64,000 nucleotides of DNA from JAAYAE01 sp963678395. GTDB lineage: Bacteria; Bacillota; Negativicutes; Acidaminococcales; Acidaminococcaceae. This document shows, in pieces, positions 18,489-27,618 of the stretch. The stretch spans positions 62,001 through 126,000 of the forward strand of contig OY782827.1 of the NCBI GenBank assembly GCA_963678395.1, given 5' to 3'. The notes below the pieces were generated by a model that was not told the origin of the DNA, did not search any database, and saw nothing but the letters and a program-made list of their open reading frames with translations. The translations under genes were made by a program, and so were the position numbers. Within the stretch, counting starts at the first letter, position 1. Every line of letters begins with the position of its first letter.

Positions 18489-19865
18489 TTATTTTCCTAA
18501 ACAAAATCTAGCAAAAATTTCGTTAATTATTTCATCTTGAACTGTTTCACCGGTAATTGCCCCTAAATTATCAATTGCATTGCGTAAATCAATTACTATG
18601 CAATCATAGGGAAGTTGCTTTTCAGTTGCATGCAAAGCATCTTTTAAACTTTTTTTAGTTGCTAATAATAATTGTTCATGTCGAGCATTCTGAACAAAGA
18701 CACCTTTTTCCACTGACCCTCCGGCACCATAAACAAAAGTTTTTAACCATTGTACAAACTCTTCTACACCTTGAGCAGTTTTTACCGATAAAGTTAAGAT
18801 ATTTTGTGGGCCAAATTTAGCTTCTAAGGCATCCATGTCAATAAGGCACGGTAAATCCCCTTTGTTAACGATAATAACGTGCTCACGGCCTTCTATGGAG
18901 CTAAGAATTTCTTTATCTTCCATTCGCAATTGTTCTGATCCATCTAATACTACAATAGCCAACTCAGCGTCGGCTAAAATTGCCCTAGTTTTCTCTACAC
19001 CTATACTTTCGACAAAATCTTCGGTTTTATGAATACCTGCCGTATCCGTTAATATTAAAGGTACTCCTTCAATAAGCATTTGCTCTTGAATAACATCTCT
19101 AGTAGTTCCAGGTACCTCAGAAACAATTGCCCTTTCTTCTTTTAACAAACAGTTTAAAAGACTTGATTTTCCTACATTAGGACGACCCACGATTGCTGTA
19201 AGCAGACCTTCCCGCATAATTTTTCCCGTATGCGCCTTTGCCAAAAGGTTATTAATTGCATTTAATCCTATAAAAATACAATCCTGTACCTCTTTAAATG
19301 TTAAATCCTCTATATCTTCTTCCGGATAATCAATAATTGCCTCTAAGTGTACAATAACATCTTTTAGTTCGCCACGTATATGACGTATTGCGTCTGATAA
19401 TTGGCCTTTTTGTTGACGCAATGCCAGTTTTAAAGCCTCTTCACTTCTGGCTTTAATAATATCCATAACTGCTTCTGCCTGGGCTAAATCCATACGCCCA
19501 TTAAGAAATGCTCTTTTAGTAAATTCTCCTGGTTCTGCCGGTCTTGCCCCCATGGCAAAAGTAAGGCGTAAAATAGTTTTTAAAGACTGAATACCGCCAT
19601 GACATTGGATTTCAACAACGTCTTCACCTGTATAAGAATGTGGCTCCGGCATAAAAACACTTAATACCTCGTCCACAATATTTTCTTTAGTATCTTTAAT
19701 ATTTCCATATACCATATGCCTAGAGTCATATGACCCTAATAATCGCCCTTTAGGCGTTATAAATATTTTGTCTGCTATTTCCAAACTTCTCTGTCCACTA
19801 ATACGTATAATTCCTACTGCTCCCTCACCTAAAGCTGTAGCTACTGCACTAATAGTATCTTCCAT
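18489..19865 (-). CDS. mnmE: tRNA modification GTPase MnmE (TrmE)
   Basis: 458-aa GTPase. N-terminal formyl-THF-binding domain (MEDTISAVATALGEGAVGIIRISG; EIQCHGG), G domain with GRPNVGKSSLL, DTAGIH and NKGD, and the C-terminal FARFCLGK with its catalytic cysteine. I chose ATG 19865 (AGGTG 7 nt upstream) over a GTG three codons earlier. Partner of MnmG. Confidence 0.96.
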   Translation of the reverse strand: MEDTISAVATALGEGAVGIIRISGQRSLEIADKIFITPKGRLLGSYDSRHMVYGNIKDTKENIVDEVLSVFMPEPHSYTGEDVVEIQCHGGIQSLKTILRLTFAMGARPAEPGEFTKRAFLNGRMDLAQAEAVMDIIKARSEEALKLALRQQKGQLSDAIRHIRGELKDVIVHLEAIIDYPEEDIEDLTFKEVQDCIFIGLNAINNLLAKAHTGKIMREGLLTAIVGRPNVGKSSLLNCLLKEERAIVSEVPGTTRDVIQEQMLIEGVPLILTDTAGIHKTEDFVESIGVEKTRAILADAELAIVVLDGSEQLRMEDKEILSSIEGREHVIIVNKGDLPCLIDMDALEAKFGPQNILTLSVKTAQGVEEFVQWLKTFVYGAGGSVEKGVFVQNARHEQLLLATKKSLKDALHATEKQLPYDCIVIDLRNAIDNLGAITGETVQDEIINEIFARFCLGK

Positions 19866-19907
19866 TTTCAACACCTGCCTAACTTATAGGGCAAAATACC
19901 CTGAAAA

Positions 19908-19945
19908 ATAAAAAAATATCCCCGGCAATCTATTAAATTACCGGA
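19908..19945 (-). terminator. Terminator after jag
   Basis: Minus-strand stem CCGGTAAT/ATTGCCGG (one G-U pair, 7-nt loop) followed by TATTTTTTTATTTTT, between jag and mnmE. Confidence 0.75.
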
Positions 19946-19976
19946 GATTTCTGCTACCTTATTAAATGTATGCTTT

Positions 19977-20702
19977 CTACTTTAAATCAATTACTGCCAT
20001 ACGATAAGGCTCTTCACCTTCGCTATAGGTAGTTACTTTTTCATCGTTTTGCAATGTCATATGAATAAGCTTACGTTCATAAGGATTCATAGGCTCCAGT
20101 ACAACTTTTTCACCTGTACGTTTAACTTTATCAGCAAGACGTTGCGCCAATCTAACCAGCGTTTCTTTACGACGTTCCCTATAATCTTCTACGTCAACAA
20201 TAAACCGGACACGGTCTTGTGAATGTTTATTTGCCACTAGATTAGTTAAATACTGCAAAGAATCCAATGTTTGTCCATGTTTCCCAATTAAAACGCCCAT
20301 ACCTGGACCATGTAATTTAAAAACAGTAGAATTTTCTTCTTTGTTAAAAAACTTTTCCATAACAACATTTATATTCATTGCAGCAAAGAGTTTTTGTAAA
20401 AACTCTTTTGCCGCTAATTCAGCATCTTCTCTGCTTCCGGCAACTTTGATCATATCCAAAGCCGTTTCTTCTTCAGTTTCAGCAACATAATGTGCATTAT
20501 TATCACTTGCTATAACTTTTTCAATAATGTCTTTTTTAGTTACTTTCACTTTGGCAAGACGACCGCCAAAAATTCCAAATAAAGAATTCTTTGATTCTTC
20601 CAAAACTTCTATTTCAACTTGTTCTTTTGTTGCCTGCAATTCATCTAAAGCGGCTGCTACAGCATCATTAACTGTTTTTCCAGTTTTCTCAATAGAAATC
20701 AT
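19977..20702 (-). CDS. khpB: RNA-binding protein KhpB/Jag
   Basis: 241-aa protein with an N-terminal Jag_N domain (ISIEKTGKTVNDAVAAALDEL), a KH domain (HGPGMGVLIGKHGQTLDSLQYL, about residues 130-165) and a C-terminal R3H domain (RRKETLVRLAQRLADK). Binds RNA and is linked to cell elongation in Firmicutes. ATG 20702 follows AGGAGG; the gene is 18 bp after yidC, the usual neighbour. Confidence 0.94.
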   Translation of the reverse strand: MISIEKTGKTVNDAVAAALDELQATKEQVEIEVLEESKNSLFGIFGGRLAKVKVTKKDIIEKVIASDNNAHYVAETEEETALDMIKVAGSREDAELAAKEFLQKLFAAMNINVVMEKFFNKEENSTVFKLHGPGMGVLIGKHGQTLDSLQYLTNLVANKHSQDRVRFIVDVEDYRERRKETLVRLAQRLADKVKRTGEKVVLEPMNPYERKLIHMTLQNDEKVTTYSEGEEPYRMAVIDLK

Positions 20703-20720
20703 AGTATTCCTCCTAGAGCC

Positions 20721-21368
20721 TTATTTACCGGCAGCACTAGTTTTTCTCTCCATCAAAACCTGCTGGCCAATTTGCATTAGATTCATAATTACCCAGTAAA
20801 GAACTAATCCTGCTGGAAACTTGAAGCTGATATAGCCAATAAAAAATGGCATAAAATACAACATAATTTTATTTTGCGCGCTTGATGTATCCGGCATAGA
20901 CTGTTTAGACTGAACAAAAGTAGTCAGAGCAGAAAGTACAGGAAGTATGAAAAGGGGATCCGGTTGTGAAATATTTTGCATCCACAAAAAATTTGTAGGT
21001 CCTACATAGTTAAAATCTCTTATACCATAGAAAATACCTATCATAATAGGCATTTGCACCAAAAGAGGAAGACAACCGGCAAGAGGATTAATACCTTGCT
21101 CTTTATACAATTCTGCCAGTTTTTGATTCAAAAGAACTTTATCATTTTTATATTTTTCCTGAATAGCCTTCATTTTGGGTTGCAATTCCATCATTGACTT
21201 AGTAGAAGCAATTTGTTTAGCGGTTAAAGGATATAGTATTAACTTAACAATAATAGTCATAATAATAATAGCTAAACCATAGCTAGGAAACCCTATGTTC
21301 ACCGTCAAAGAATATAAAAATGTTACTACTTGTTGAACAATTGAACTCAACGGACTTAGAAAACTCAA
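20721..21368 (-). CDS. yidC: Membrane protein insertase YidC/Oxa1
   Basis: About 215 aa, the short form without the large periplasmic domain of proteobacteria. Five hydrophobic segments; core motifs are GFPSYGLAIIIMTIIVKLILYPLT, EKYKNDKVLLNQKLAELYKEQGINPLAGCLPLLVQMPI and FPAGLVLYWVIMN. TTG 21368 has AAGGAG 7 nt upstream, so the reading from 21392 is probably eight codons too long. Inserts proteins into the inner membrane. Confidence 0.92.
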   Translation of the reverse strand: MSFLSPLSSIVQQVVTFLYSLTVNIGFPSYGLAIIIMTIIVKLILYPLTAKQIASTKSMMELQPKMKAIQEKYKNDKVLLNQKLAELYKEQGINPLAGCLPLLVQMPIMIGIFYGIRDFNYVGPTNFLWMQNISQPDPLFILPVLSALTTFVQSKQSMPDTSSAQNKIMLYFMPFFIGYISFKFPAGLVLYWVIMNLMQIGQQVLMERKTSAAGK

Positions 21369-21408
21369 AATATCACTCCTTAACTTTCTCAATAGTATAA
21401 TTAACCCG

Positions 21409-21618
21409 TTATACTACGGGATCATAGCCACCTTTATGGAAGGGATGACACTTAGCAATTCTTTTAATTGCCATAATGCTTCCTCGCACAACTCCATACT
21501 TTTTCACAGCTTCTAGTGCGTATTGAGAACAAGTAGGATAAAATCTACAGTGAGGAGGAAAGAGGGGCGAAATAAAAAGTTGATAAAACCTTATCAAACC
21601 AATAGCTATTATTTTCAT
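21409..21618 (-). CDS. yidD: Membrane protein insertion efficiency factor YidD
   Basis: 69-aa protein: KIIAIGLIRFYQLFISPLFPPHCRFYPTCSQYALEAV and KCHPFHKGGYDPV are the YidD hallmarks. The frame is open from 21648, but ATG 21618 (AAGGGA upstream) gives the family length and avoids overlap with rnpA. Located between rnpA and yidC as usual. Confidence 0.9.
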   Translation of the reverse strand: MKIIAIGLIRFYQLFISPLFPPHCRFYPTCSQYALEAVKKYGVVRGSIMAIKRIAKCHPFHKGGYDPVV

Positions 21619-21631
21619 ATTTTTTCCCTTG

Positions 21632-21997
21632 TTAAAGCAATCCGGCACGTTTCACCAAACGCAAAAAAACACGCTCATAAATTTTTATGTCAGCAGTTAC
21701 TAGTCTCTTCCTAGCAACCCAAACAATATTTACATTTTTCTTGATTTCATGTTTTTTAATACGAAAAACTTCTCTCATCAATCGCTTAACATGATTTCTT
21801 ACAACAGCATTTCCGACCTTCTTACCTACGGCTAAGCCAATTTTTACACTAGTCGTATCAGAAGGTAGAATATAAAGAACAGAAAGAGTATCCACCACTG
21901 AATGTCCGTTCTTATAAACTGTTTGAAATAACTTTTTAGACTTGATGCGATGGAATTTTTCCAATTTAAATCTTTTTAAATTTTTCAAAGCAAACAC
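21632..21997 (-). CDS. rnpA: Ribonuclease P protein component
   Basis: Up to 121 aa, very basic. The RNR signature is KKVGNAVVRNHVKRLMREVFR (about residues 59-79), followed by the metal/RNA-binding helix. Starts at GTG 21997 or, with a better-placed AGGTG, TTG 21988. It assists the RNase P RNA in 5' tRNA maturation. Separated from rpmH by a stem-loop. Confidence 0.92.
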   Translation of the reverse strand: MFALKNLKRFKLEKFHRIKSKKLFQTVYKNGHSVVDTLSVLYILPSDTTSVKIGLAVGKKVGNAVVRNHVKRLMREVFRIKKHEIKKNVNIVWVARKRLVTADIKIYERVFLRLVKRAGLL

Positions 21998-22014
21998 CTG
22001 CCCACATGGTAAAA

Positions 22015-22036
22015 TAGGCCGCAGTAAAGCGGCCTA
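22015..22036 (-). terminator. Stem-loop between rpmH and rnpA
   Basis: Perfect 8-bp GC-rich stem TAGGCCGC/GCGGCCTA with 6-nt loop, followed on the minus strand by only TTTT. Likely a partial terminator that makes rpmH more abundant than rnpA. Confidence 0.6.
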
Positions 22037-22043
22037 TAAATAA

Positions 22044-22178
22044 TTATGCAGACAATCTCTTTCTGCCTTTTGCACGTCTTCTCTTCAAAACTTGTTGACC
22101 GCCAAGAGTCTTCATTCTTAATCTGAAACCGTGCGTTCTTTTTCTCCTAGTGTTATTAGGTTGAAAAGTACGTTTCAT
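22044..22178 (-). CDS. rpmH: 50S ribosomal protein L34
   Basis: 44-aa ribosomal protein, read directly on the minus strand: MKRTFQPNNTRRKRTHGFR through KTLGGQQVLKRRRAKGRKRLSA. It starts at ATG 22178 after GGAGG. Canonical neighbour of dnaA in Firmicutes; here dnaA is about 39 kb away because of the IS-bounded block. Confidence 0.96.
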   Translation of the reverse strand: MKRTFQPNNTRRKRTHGFRLRMKTLGGQQVLKRRRAKGRKRLSA

Positions 22179-22245
22179 AATAATACCTCCTTGCCACATG
22201 CATAATGCCAAATTCTATCTAATACTTCTTTTGATAGCTATGATG

Positions 22246-22274
22246 ATTATATGATAGGAGGGTTAACCTGTCAA
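22246..22274 (-). promoter_or_regulatory. Consensus sigma-A promoter of rpmH
   Basis: Minus strand TTGACA, 17 bp, TATAAT, both hexamers perfect, about 68 bp before rpmH. The remaining 22275-22380 is AT-rich with no gene and is the left remnant of the rpmH-dnaA intergenic region. Confidence 0.8.
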
Positions 22275-22453
22275 TAATAAAACACTATTTTTACAATTTA
22301 ACCTATCTTTTCTACTTGTTATACACCTTTTTACATTACTATTACTTTATATTATAAAAGAATAAAATAATTAGAACCCATGGTACTAGTATATAAGAAT
22401 GGACACGAAAAGTTTAACAAGCTAAAATCAATTTAGAAAGGGCGTGTTAAACC

Positions 22454-22729
22454 TTGTCCAAAAATGGAATAAGATTTATCGATGAATTTAAAAAACAAAT
22501 AGTAGCTTTGTATCAATCCGGTAGTAGCGTAAGCTACCTTAGCAGTGAATATGGCGTAACTGCAGTAACAATTTATAAATGGATAAAAGAACTCTCCCCA
22601 GTTAAGGGACTACACGATGAAGAAATTACTTCCAAGGAATATGAGAAGATGAAGAAACGTATTGCAGAGCTGGAAATGGAGAACGAAATATTAAAAAAAG
22701 CTACAGCCATATTCGCACGAAAACACTAG
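22454..22729 (+). CDS. IS3-family transposase OrfA, copy 1
   Basis: 91-aa DNA-binding protein starting at TTG. N-terminal helix-turn-helix of the InsE/IS150 type (FIDEFKKQIVALYQSGSSVSYLSSEYGV) and a C-terminal leucine-zipper-like helix (KRIAELEMENEILKKATA). Slippage by -1 on the A7 run at 22693-22699 would fuse it to OrfB as the active transposase. Two substitutions, Ile and Ala, distinguish it from the Thr and Asp of copies 2 and 3. Confidence 0.9.
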   Translation: MSKNGIRFIDEFKKQIVALYQSGSSVSYLSSEYGVTAVTIYKWIKELSPVKGLHDEEITSKEYEKMKKRIAELEMENEILKKATAIFARKH

Positions 22730-22794
22730 GAGAAACAGTTGGCTTCATCAATAGATACAAAGCCCAGTATACAGTAAAGCGCACCTGCAAAGTA

Positions 22795-23598
22795 TTGAAC
22801 CTTCCTCGAGGCACCTATTATAAGTCCTTATGTCTCGTAACATCTGCCAGAAAAATAAACAAACAGAAGTTCCTAGAAACAATAAAAGATGTTTTCGAAG
22901 AAAACAAGAAGAGATATGGAGCACCAAAGATACAGAAAGTATTAGAAGCTCTTGGCATAAAGGCCAGTCTAAAGCGTGTCCAAAGGCATATGGCAGAATT
23001 AGGGCTCAGGGCAATAGTAGTAAAGAAATACAGGTATTATTCTTCTAAATGTTTGGTTGAAGAACATGACAATTTGTTAAACAGAGATTTCAAAAGTGCA
23101 GCAATCAACAAAAAATGGTGTACAGACATAACCTATATCCATACAGTTATTGATGGTTGGACATATCTGGCGTCAGTAATGGACTTGGCCAGCAAGAAGA
23201 TTATCGGCTATGCCTATGCAAAAAGGATGACAGCAGAACTAGCGGTACAAGCTATTGAAAATGCCTGCCTTAATGTCAGTGATACAACAGGAATAATTTT
23301 GCATAGTGATCTTGGAACTCAATACACTAGTCAAATGTTTGAAGATGAGCTTGTAAGAAAAAATATGGTTCATTCTTACAGCCGTAAGGGAAACCCCTAC
23401 GATAATGCCTGCATTGAATCTTTCCATTCCGGATTGAAGAAGGAAGAAGTGAACCATAACAGGTATTATGATTTCAAGATGGCCGGTAAAGCCATCTTTG
23501 AATATATTGAATCATGGTATAACCGAAAGAGGATTCATGGCAGTATAAAGTATATGACTCCGCAGGAGTTTGAAGACGCAGCAAAATCTACAGCATAA
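22795..23598 (+). CDS. IS3-family transposase OrfB (DDE catalytic domain), copy 1
   Basis: 267 aa in the -1 frame relative to orfA. The rve-type catalytic core has D in KKWCTDITYIH, D in ILHSDLGTQYTS and E in ACIESFHSGLKKE, the D-D-35-E arrangement of the IS3 family. In this frame upstream codons are open back to the A7 slip site, so the natural product is an OrfAB fusion; the TTG start here is only a formal one. Confidence 0.9.
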   Translation: MNLPRGTYYKSLCLVTSARKINKQKFLETIKDVFEENKKRYGAPKIQKVLEALGIKASLKRVQRHMAELGLRAIVVKKYRYYSSKCLVEEHDNLLNRDFKSAAINKKWCTDITYIHTVIDGWTYLASVMDLASKKIIGYAYAKRMTAELAVQAIENACLNVSDTTGIILHSDLGTQYTSQMFEDELVRKNMVHSYSRKGNPYDNACIESFHSGLKKEEVNHNRYYDFKMAGKAIFEYIESWYNRKRIHGSIKYMTPQEFEDAAKSTA

Positions 23599-23780
23599 AA
23601 GTTAAACTATTTGTGTCTACAGTATTGACCTAGGTCCAGTGATTAATTTGGGGGAATGTACTATACTATAGTTATATTATGAGAATATTGTGAAAATATA
23701 ATATTAAGATTTGTAGAAAGGAGGCAAGTGGTTATATAGAAAAGCAAGCAAAAAAAGCACTATCATAAGGGGGAGTTTAA

Positions 23781-24995
23781 ATGAAAATGAATTTGTCGAC
23801 TAAGATTTTGATTGGCCTTATCCTGGGTGTTTTAGCAGGGTTGGGGTTAGGTCAAGAGGGATTGGCTTTTGCCAAAAGTTGGATTGCACCTTTTGGTAAA
23901 ATTTTTATGAACATGATTAAAATGATTATTGTGCCATTGGTTTTTTCATCTCTTATTGTTGGTATTTGTGGTTTGGGAGATGTGAAAAAAATTGGCCGGG
24001 TTGGAGCTAAAACCGTTGCATATTATTTAGGAACTACAGCTTTTGCTATTGTTTTAGGTTTGGCTTTAGGAACTATTATGTCACCTGGAACCGGGATTAC
24101 GATGCCGGGTGCTGAGGTAAAGGCTGCGGCTAAAGCTGCTCCACCTTTAATGGATGTTATCGTTGCCATATTTCCCACCAATCCCATTGACGCCATGTTA
24201 AAGGCCAATATGTTGCAGATTATAGTATTTGCTCTTTTCATGGGCGGCGGTATTACTATGGTTGGCGAGCGTGCCGATAGTTTCTTTAAATTTTTTGATG
24301 GTATGGCAGAGGCTTGCTATAAGGTTGTTGGTATGATTATGTGGTTCGCACCTATTGGTGTGTTTGCTCTTATGACACCTGTTACAGCTACTTATGGGGC
24401 GGCAGTATTATTACCATTGCTTAAGGTCATTGTGGCCGTTTATCTAGGCTGCCTATTACACGCTTTTATCGTTTATGGTTTCCTAATAAAGACTGTTGGC
24501 AAGATGAATCCTATGACTTTCTTCAAGGGAATATTCCCTGCTCAGATGGTTGCGTTTTCTACTTGCTCTAGTTCCGCTACTTTGCCTGTTAGCTTTGAAT
24601 GCGTACAGGACATGGGGGTCTCTAAAGAGGCTTCCAGCTTTGTGTTGCCATTAGGAGCGACTATCAACATGGACGGAACGGCGTTGTATCAAGGCGTTTG
24701 TGCCTTGTTTATAGCCCAGATTTATGGGGTAGATCTTAGTATGGGACAATATGTTACGATTATTCTTACCGGTACATTGGCTTCTATTGGTACGGCTGGT
24801 GTTCCTGGTGCCGGACTTATTATGTTGACTATGATTTTAACTGCAGTAGGCCTTCCTTTGGAAGGGGCAGCTTTAATCGCAGGAATTGATCGTATTTTAG
24901 ATATGCCTCGTACTACTGTAAATATTACAGGTGATGCTACCGTTGCTCTTATTGTAGATAAAGGTGAGAAGGCGCGGGAAGCAAAACTTGCTTAA
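23781..24995 (+). CDS. gltP: Dicarboxylate/amino-acid:cation symporter (DAACS family)
   Basis: 404-aa inner-membrane Na+ or H+ coupled symporter of the GltP/GltPh type, for glutamate, aspartate or C4-dicarboxylates. Re-entrant hairpin motif STCSSSATLPVSFE (about residues 267-280) and the cation-binding NMDGTALYQG (about 299-308) are intact, as is the C-terminal DRILDMPRTTVNITGD. ATG 23781 follows GGGGGAG. First gene of the IS-bounded block; exact substrate not resolved. Confidence 0.9.
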   Translation: MKMNLSTKILIGLILGVLAGLGLGQEGLAFAKSWIAPFGKIFMNMIKMIIVPLVFSSLIVGICGLGDVKKIGRVGAKTVAYYLGTTAFAIVLGLALGTIMSPGTGITMPGAEVKAAAKAAPPLMDVIVAIFPTNPIDAMLKANMLQIIVFALFMGGGITMVGERADSFFKFFDGMAEACYKVVGMIMWFAPIGVFALMTPVTATYGAAVLLPLLKVIVAVYLGCLLHAFIVYGFLIKTVGKMNPMTFFKGIFPAQMVAFSTCSSSATLPVSFECVQDMGVSKEASSFVLPLGATINMDGTALYQGVCALFIAQIYGVDLSMGQYVTIILTGTLASIGTAGVPGAGLIMLTMILTAVGLPLEGAALIAGIDRILDMPRTTVNITGDATVALIVDKGEKAREAKLA

Positions 24996-25031
24996 TATAG
25001 TGAAATAAAATTTTAAATTTGCAGATAAAAA

Positions 25032-25068
25032 GGACAGCGCTTATGGATTTTAGCCATGAGCGCTGCCC
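25032..25068. terminator. Bidirectional terminator between gltP-like and agcS-like genes
   Basis: About 14-bp stem (GGACAGCGCTTATGG with CCATGAGCGCTGCC, one bulge and one G-T pair) flanked by A and T runs, between convergent genes. Confidence 0.75.
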
Positions 25069-25077
25069 TTTTATGTT

Positions 25078-26487
25078 TTAATTATCTTTTCCCCAAGCAT
25101 GTATGCCTTTTTGTTCAGGAATTATCTTTGGATCAAAAATGGGCCTGTCAATGCCAGCTTTTTTTTGTTTTACATAGTCGTCTAATGCGATATAGGAATA
25201 TTTAGCTAGCTGGGAAATGGCAATAAGATTGGTGAGAGCCATTAAAGCCATAAATAAATCTGCCATATTCCATACTAGTGCGACCTTTGCTATGGAACCA
25301 AATAGAACCATAGCAACTACGCAGATACGAAACATTGTGAGAAGCAGGGGATTTGAGTTTAAAAAAGCAATGTTAATTTCACCATAGTAGTAGTTGCCAA
25401 CAATAGAACTGAAGGCAAAAAGACAAATGAGAACGGCCAATAGGCTAGGGACCCAGGGCCCGATATGGAAAGCTAGAGATTGTTGTGCTAATTCTATACC
25501 TGTTAAGTTTGTAGTGTGATAACTGGTAGAAAGCAAAATTATAAAAGCGGTGGCAGAACAGACTAACAAAGTATCTACAAAAACACCTAGCGCTTGTACT
25601 AAACCTTGTTTTACAGGATGAGATACAAAGGCAGTCGCCGCAGCATTAGGAACAGAGCCCATGCCTGCTTCGTTGGAAAACAATCCACGCTTAACACCGG
25701 TCATAATGGCGGCGCCTAAGCCACCGCCTACAGCTGCATGGACATTAAAAGCGGAGGAAATAATTAATTTAAGTACTCCGGGTAATAATGAGAGGTTAAG
25801 TAAGGTGATAATTAAGGCTGTTAATAGGTAGATGCCGGCCATAATGGGAACCATCCACTCAGCTATTTTGGCTATGCGGTGAATTCCACCAAAAACAGCA
25901 AAAGCCGTAAATAATGCTAAAATGATGCCCATGGTTAAGCGATCAACGCCAAAAGCGGCATGAAGGGACACTGTAATTGTATTGGCTTGTACTGAGTTAA
26001 AAATCAGACCGAAGGTAATACTAATTAAAACAGCAAAAACAGTAGCAAAAAAAGTGCTGCCTAGAGCATTTTTGATGTAATAGGCTGGACCACCGCGAAA
26101 GCCGTTGCCATGTGTAGGAATTTTGTAAATTTGAGCTAGAGTGCTTTCCACGAACCCTGTAGCCGCACCTAAAAGAGCGATAGCCCACATCCAAAAAATG
26201 GCACCTGGACCGCCACTGGCAATAGCAATGGCAATACCGGCTATGTTGCCAACGCCAACTCTTGAGGCGGTGCTGACGCAAAAGGTTTGGAAAGAAGAGA
26301 TAGCTTGTTGTCCATGATTTACACCTACGCCGTCTTTTAGTAGTTTGAACATTTCTCCAAGCATGCGGATTTGCACAAATCTTGTGCGCAGGGAAAACCA
26401 CAAGCCTAAACCTACAAGCAAAATAATTAAAACATAGGACCATAGAATATTATTTGCACTGTTAATAAAATTTTCTAATAAATACAT
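25078..26487 (-). CDS. Alanine/glycine:cation symporter (AGCS family)
   Basis: 469-aa membrane protein with about ten or eleven hydrophobic segments. AGCS hallmarks are FQTFCVSTASRVGVGNIAGIAIAIASGGPGAIFWMW near residue 65 and GLFSNEAGMGSVPNAAATA in the middle. Imports alanine or glycine with Na+. ATG 26487 is preceded by GAGGGGG. It is one of the minus-strand genes inside a mostly plus-strand block. Confidence 0.93.
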   Translation of the reverse strand: MYLLENFINSANNILWSYVLIILLVGLGLWFSLRTRFVQIRMLGEMFKLLKDGVGVNHGQQAISSFQTFCVSTASRVGVGNIAGIAIAIASGGPGAIFWMWAIALLGAATGFVESTLAQIYKIPTHGNGFRGGPAYYIKNALGSTFFATVFAVLISITFGLIFNSVQANTITVSLHAAFGVDRLTMGIILALFTAFAVFGGIHRIAKIAEWMVPIMAGIYLLTALIITLLNLSLLPGVLKLIISSAFNVHAAVGGGLGAAIMTGVKRGLFSNEAGMGSVPNAAATAFVSHPVKQGLVQALGVFVDTLLVCSATAFIILLSTSYHTTNLTGIELAQQSLAFHIGPWVPSLLAVLICLFAFSSIVGNYYYGEINIAFLNSNPLLLTMFRICVVAMVLFGSIAKVALVWNMADLFMALMALTNLIAISQLAKYSYIALDDYVKQKKAGIDRPIFDPKIIPEQKGIHAWGKDN

Positions 26488-26579
26488 AAAAACCCCCTCA
26501 AATAATAAGTTGCTATAAAAACGTCACAATTATTATACAATTTTTCTGTAATATTGTATACACACAGGTGAAAAGGCAC

Positions 26580-26613
26580 AAAAAGAACCTTCCCCTAGGG
26601 GAAGGTTCTTTTT
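26580..26613. terminator. Perfect-palindrome terminator after the sulfonate-type ABC operon
   Basis: 16-bp arms AAAAAGAACCTTCCCC / GGGGAAGGTTCTTTTT around TA, with built-in T-tails on both strands. Terminates the operon at 26621-29096. Confidence 0.85.
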
Positions 26614-26620
26614 ACGCCTT

Positions 26621-27598
26621 TTATAACTGAACTATCATAGTTTTTATATTTATCTTATTTTTTTGTAAATGAGCTTTTAAGAGAAAATCTTGAGTTTTCA
26701 TTAAATCTTCTACATCTTTGGCACTAATAGTGGGATTAAAATCATACCAAGGCGCCATAATTTCAACATCTGCAACTTTCAGACCGGTTTCTTTAGCTGT
26801 ATATTTAAAAGCGTTTTCTTTGTTTGCTTGCATATAAGCAATGTTTTCTTTATGTGCAGCTAAAAATTGTTTAACTACATCAGGATGTTCCTTAAGGAAT
26901 TTACCGCTAGTAGCAATAACTATAGTTGCATCTACTAAACCTTCACCATTGGCAACGATATGGGCACCGGCTTTTTGTGCACGTAAGACATCAGCACCAG
27001 CAACTAAGGCTGCATCAACGTTACCGTTAAGCATAGCGGTTACAGAAGCTGGTATACCCATAGAAATTAGTTCTACGTCTTTAGCTTGCAGGCCATCTTT
27101 GTCTAAGGCTGCCACTAAAATTTGATGCAGTATTGTGCCTTTGGGACCGGCTATTTTTTTGCCTTTTAGATCAGCTGCAGTTTTAATGGCAGGGTCTTTA
27201 GCCATAATGTTAAAAGCTTTAGGAGCACGGCTATAAATACCAATTATTTTCACATCTACGCCGTTGGAGGCAGCTAAAATAGCTGAAGTACCACCGAGAG
27301 CACTGCAAATATCTAGACTGCCGGCTGCAAGGGCTTCTGTTTGTTTTGCTCCTGAGTTAATATCGGGAAAGGTTACAGTAATATTTTTCTTGGCAAAAGA
27401 ATTTTTTATTGTGCTCAAGTTCTTATCCACGATAGAGGGAATATTAAGGGGAGATTTAACGTAGGTAACGCGTAGTGATTTTAATGGCTCTGTTTTTTTC
27501 TCGGAGACTTTGGACTGAGAGCTACAACCAAGCAGAGAAAATGCTAGGAAAACAGTACAAAAATAGGTTAATAGGGTCTTAAATGATACTTTTTTCAT
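26621..27598 (-). CDS. ABC substrate-binding lipoprotein, SsuA/TauA/NMT1-like
   Basis: 325-aa exported lipoprotein with signal KTLLTYFCTVFLAFS and lipobox SLLGC. The mature part has the fold of sulfonate/taurine/nitrate-type binding proteins: SGAKQTEALAAGSLDICSALGG, GKKIAGPKGTILHQIL, DAALVAGADVLRAQKAGA. Third gene of an operon with permease and ATPase. Ligand could be an alkanesulfonate, taurine or another small organic anion; the sequence alone does not decide. Confidence 0.88.
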   Translation of the reverse strand: MKKVSFKTLLTYFCTVFLAFSLLGCSSQSKVSEKKTEPLKSLRVTYVKSPLNIPSIVDKNLSTIKNSFAKKNITVTFPDINSGAKQTEALAAGSLDICSALGGTSAILAASNGVDVKIIGIYSRAPKAFNIMAKDPAIKTAADLKGKKIAGPKGTILHQILVAALDKDGLQAKDVELISMGIPASVTAMLNGNVDAALVAGADVLRAQKAGAHIVANGEGLVDATIVIATSGKFLKEHPDVVKQFLAAHKENIAYMQANKENAFKYTAKETGLKVADVEIMAPWYDFNPTISAKDVEDLMKTQDFLLKAHLQKNKINIKTMIVQL

Positions 27599-27618
27599 TG
27601 ACTTACCACCTTTTTCAT

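Larger units (their letters stand above)
22381..23638 (+). mobile_element. IS3-family element (IS150-like), copy 1, complete
   Basis: 1258-bp element with imperfect 38-bp terminal inverted repeats: TGGTACTAGT... at the left and its counterpart TGGACCTAGG... (reverse strand) at the right, both ending in AGTTTAAC before the genes. Two frames, orfA and orfB, are joined by an A7 slippage site at 22693-22699. Left flank is CCA, right flank GTG, so it has no target duplication of its own; CCA recurs at the right flank of copy 3. It differs from copy 3 by two bases in orfA. Confidence 0.9.

Noticed and set aside
22830..23048. 72-aa frame inside orfB of the IS copies (also at 54153-54371 and 59799-60017)
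   Set aside because: Alternate-frame reading of a conserved transposase; no start signal or family.
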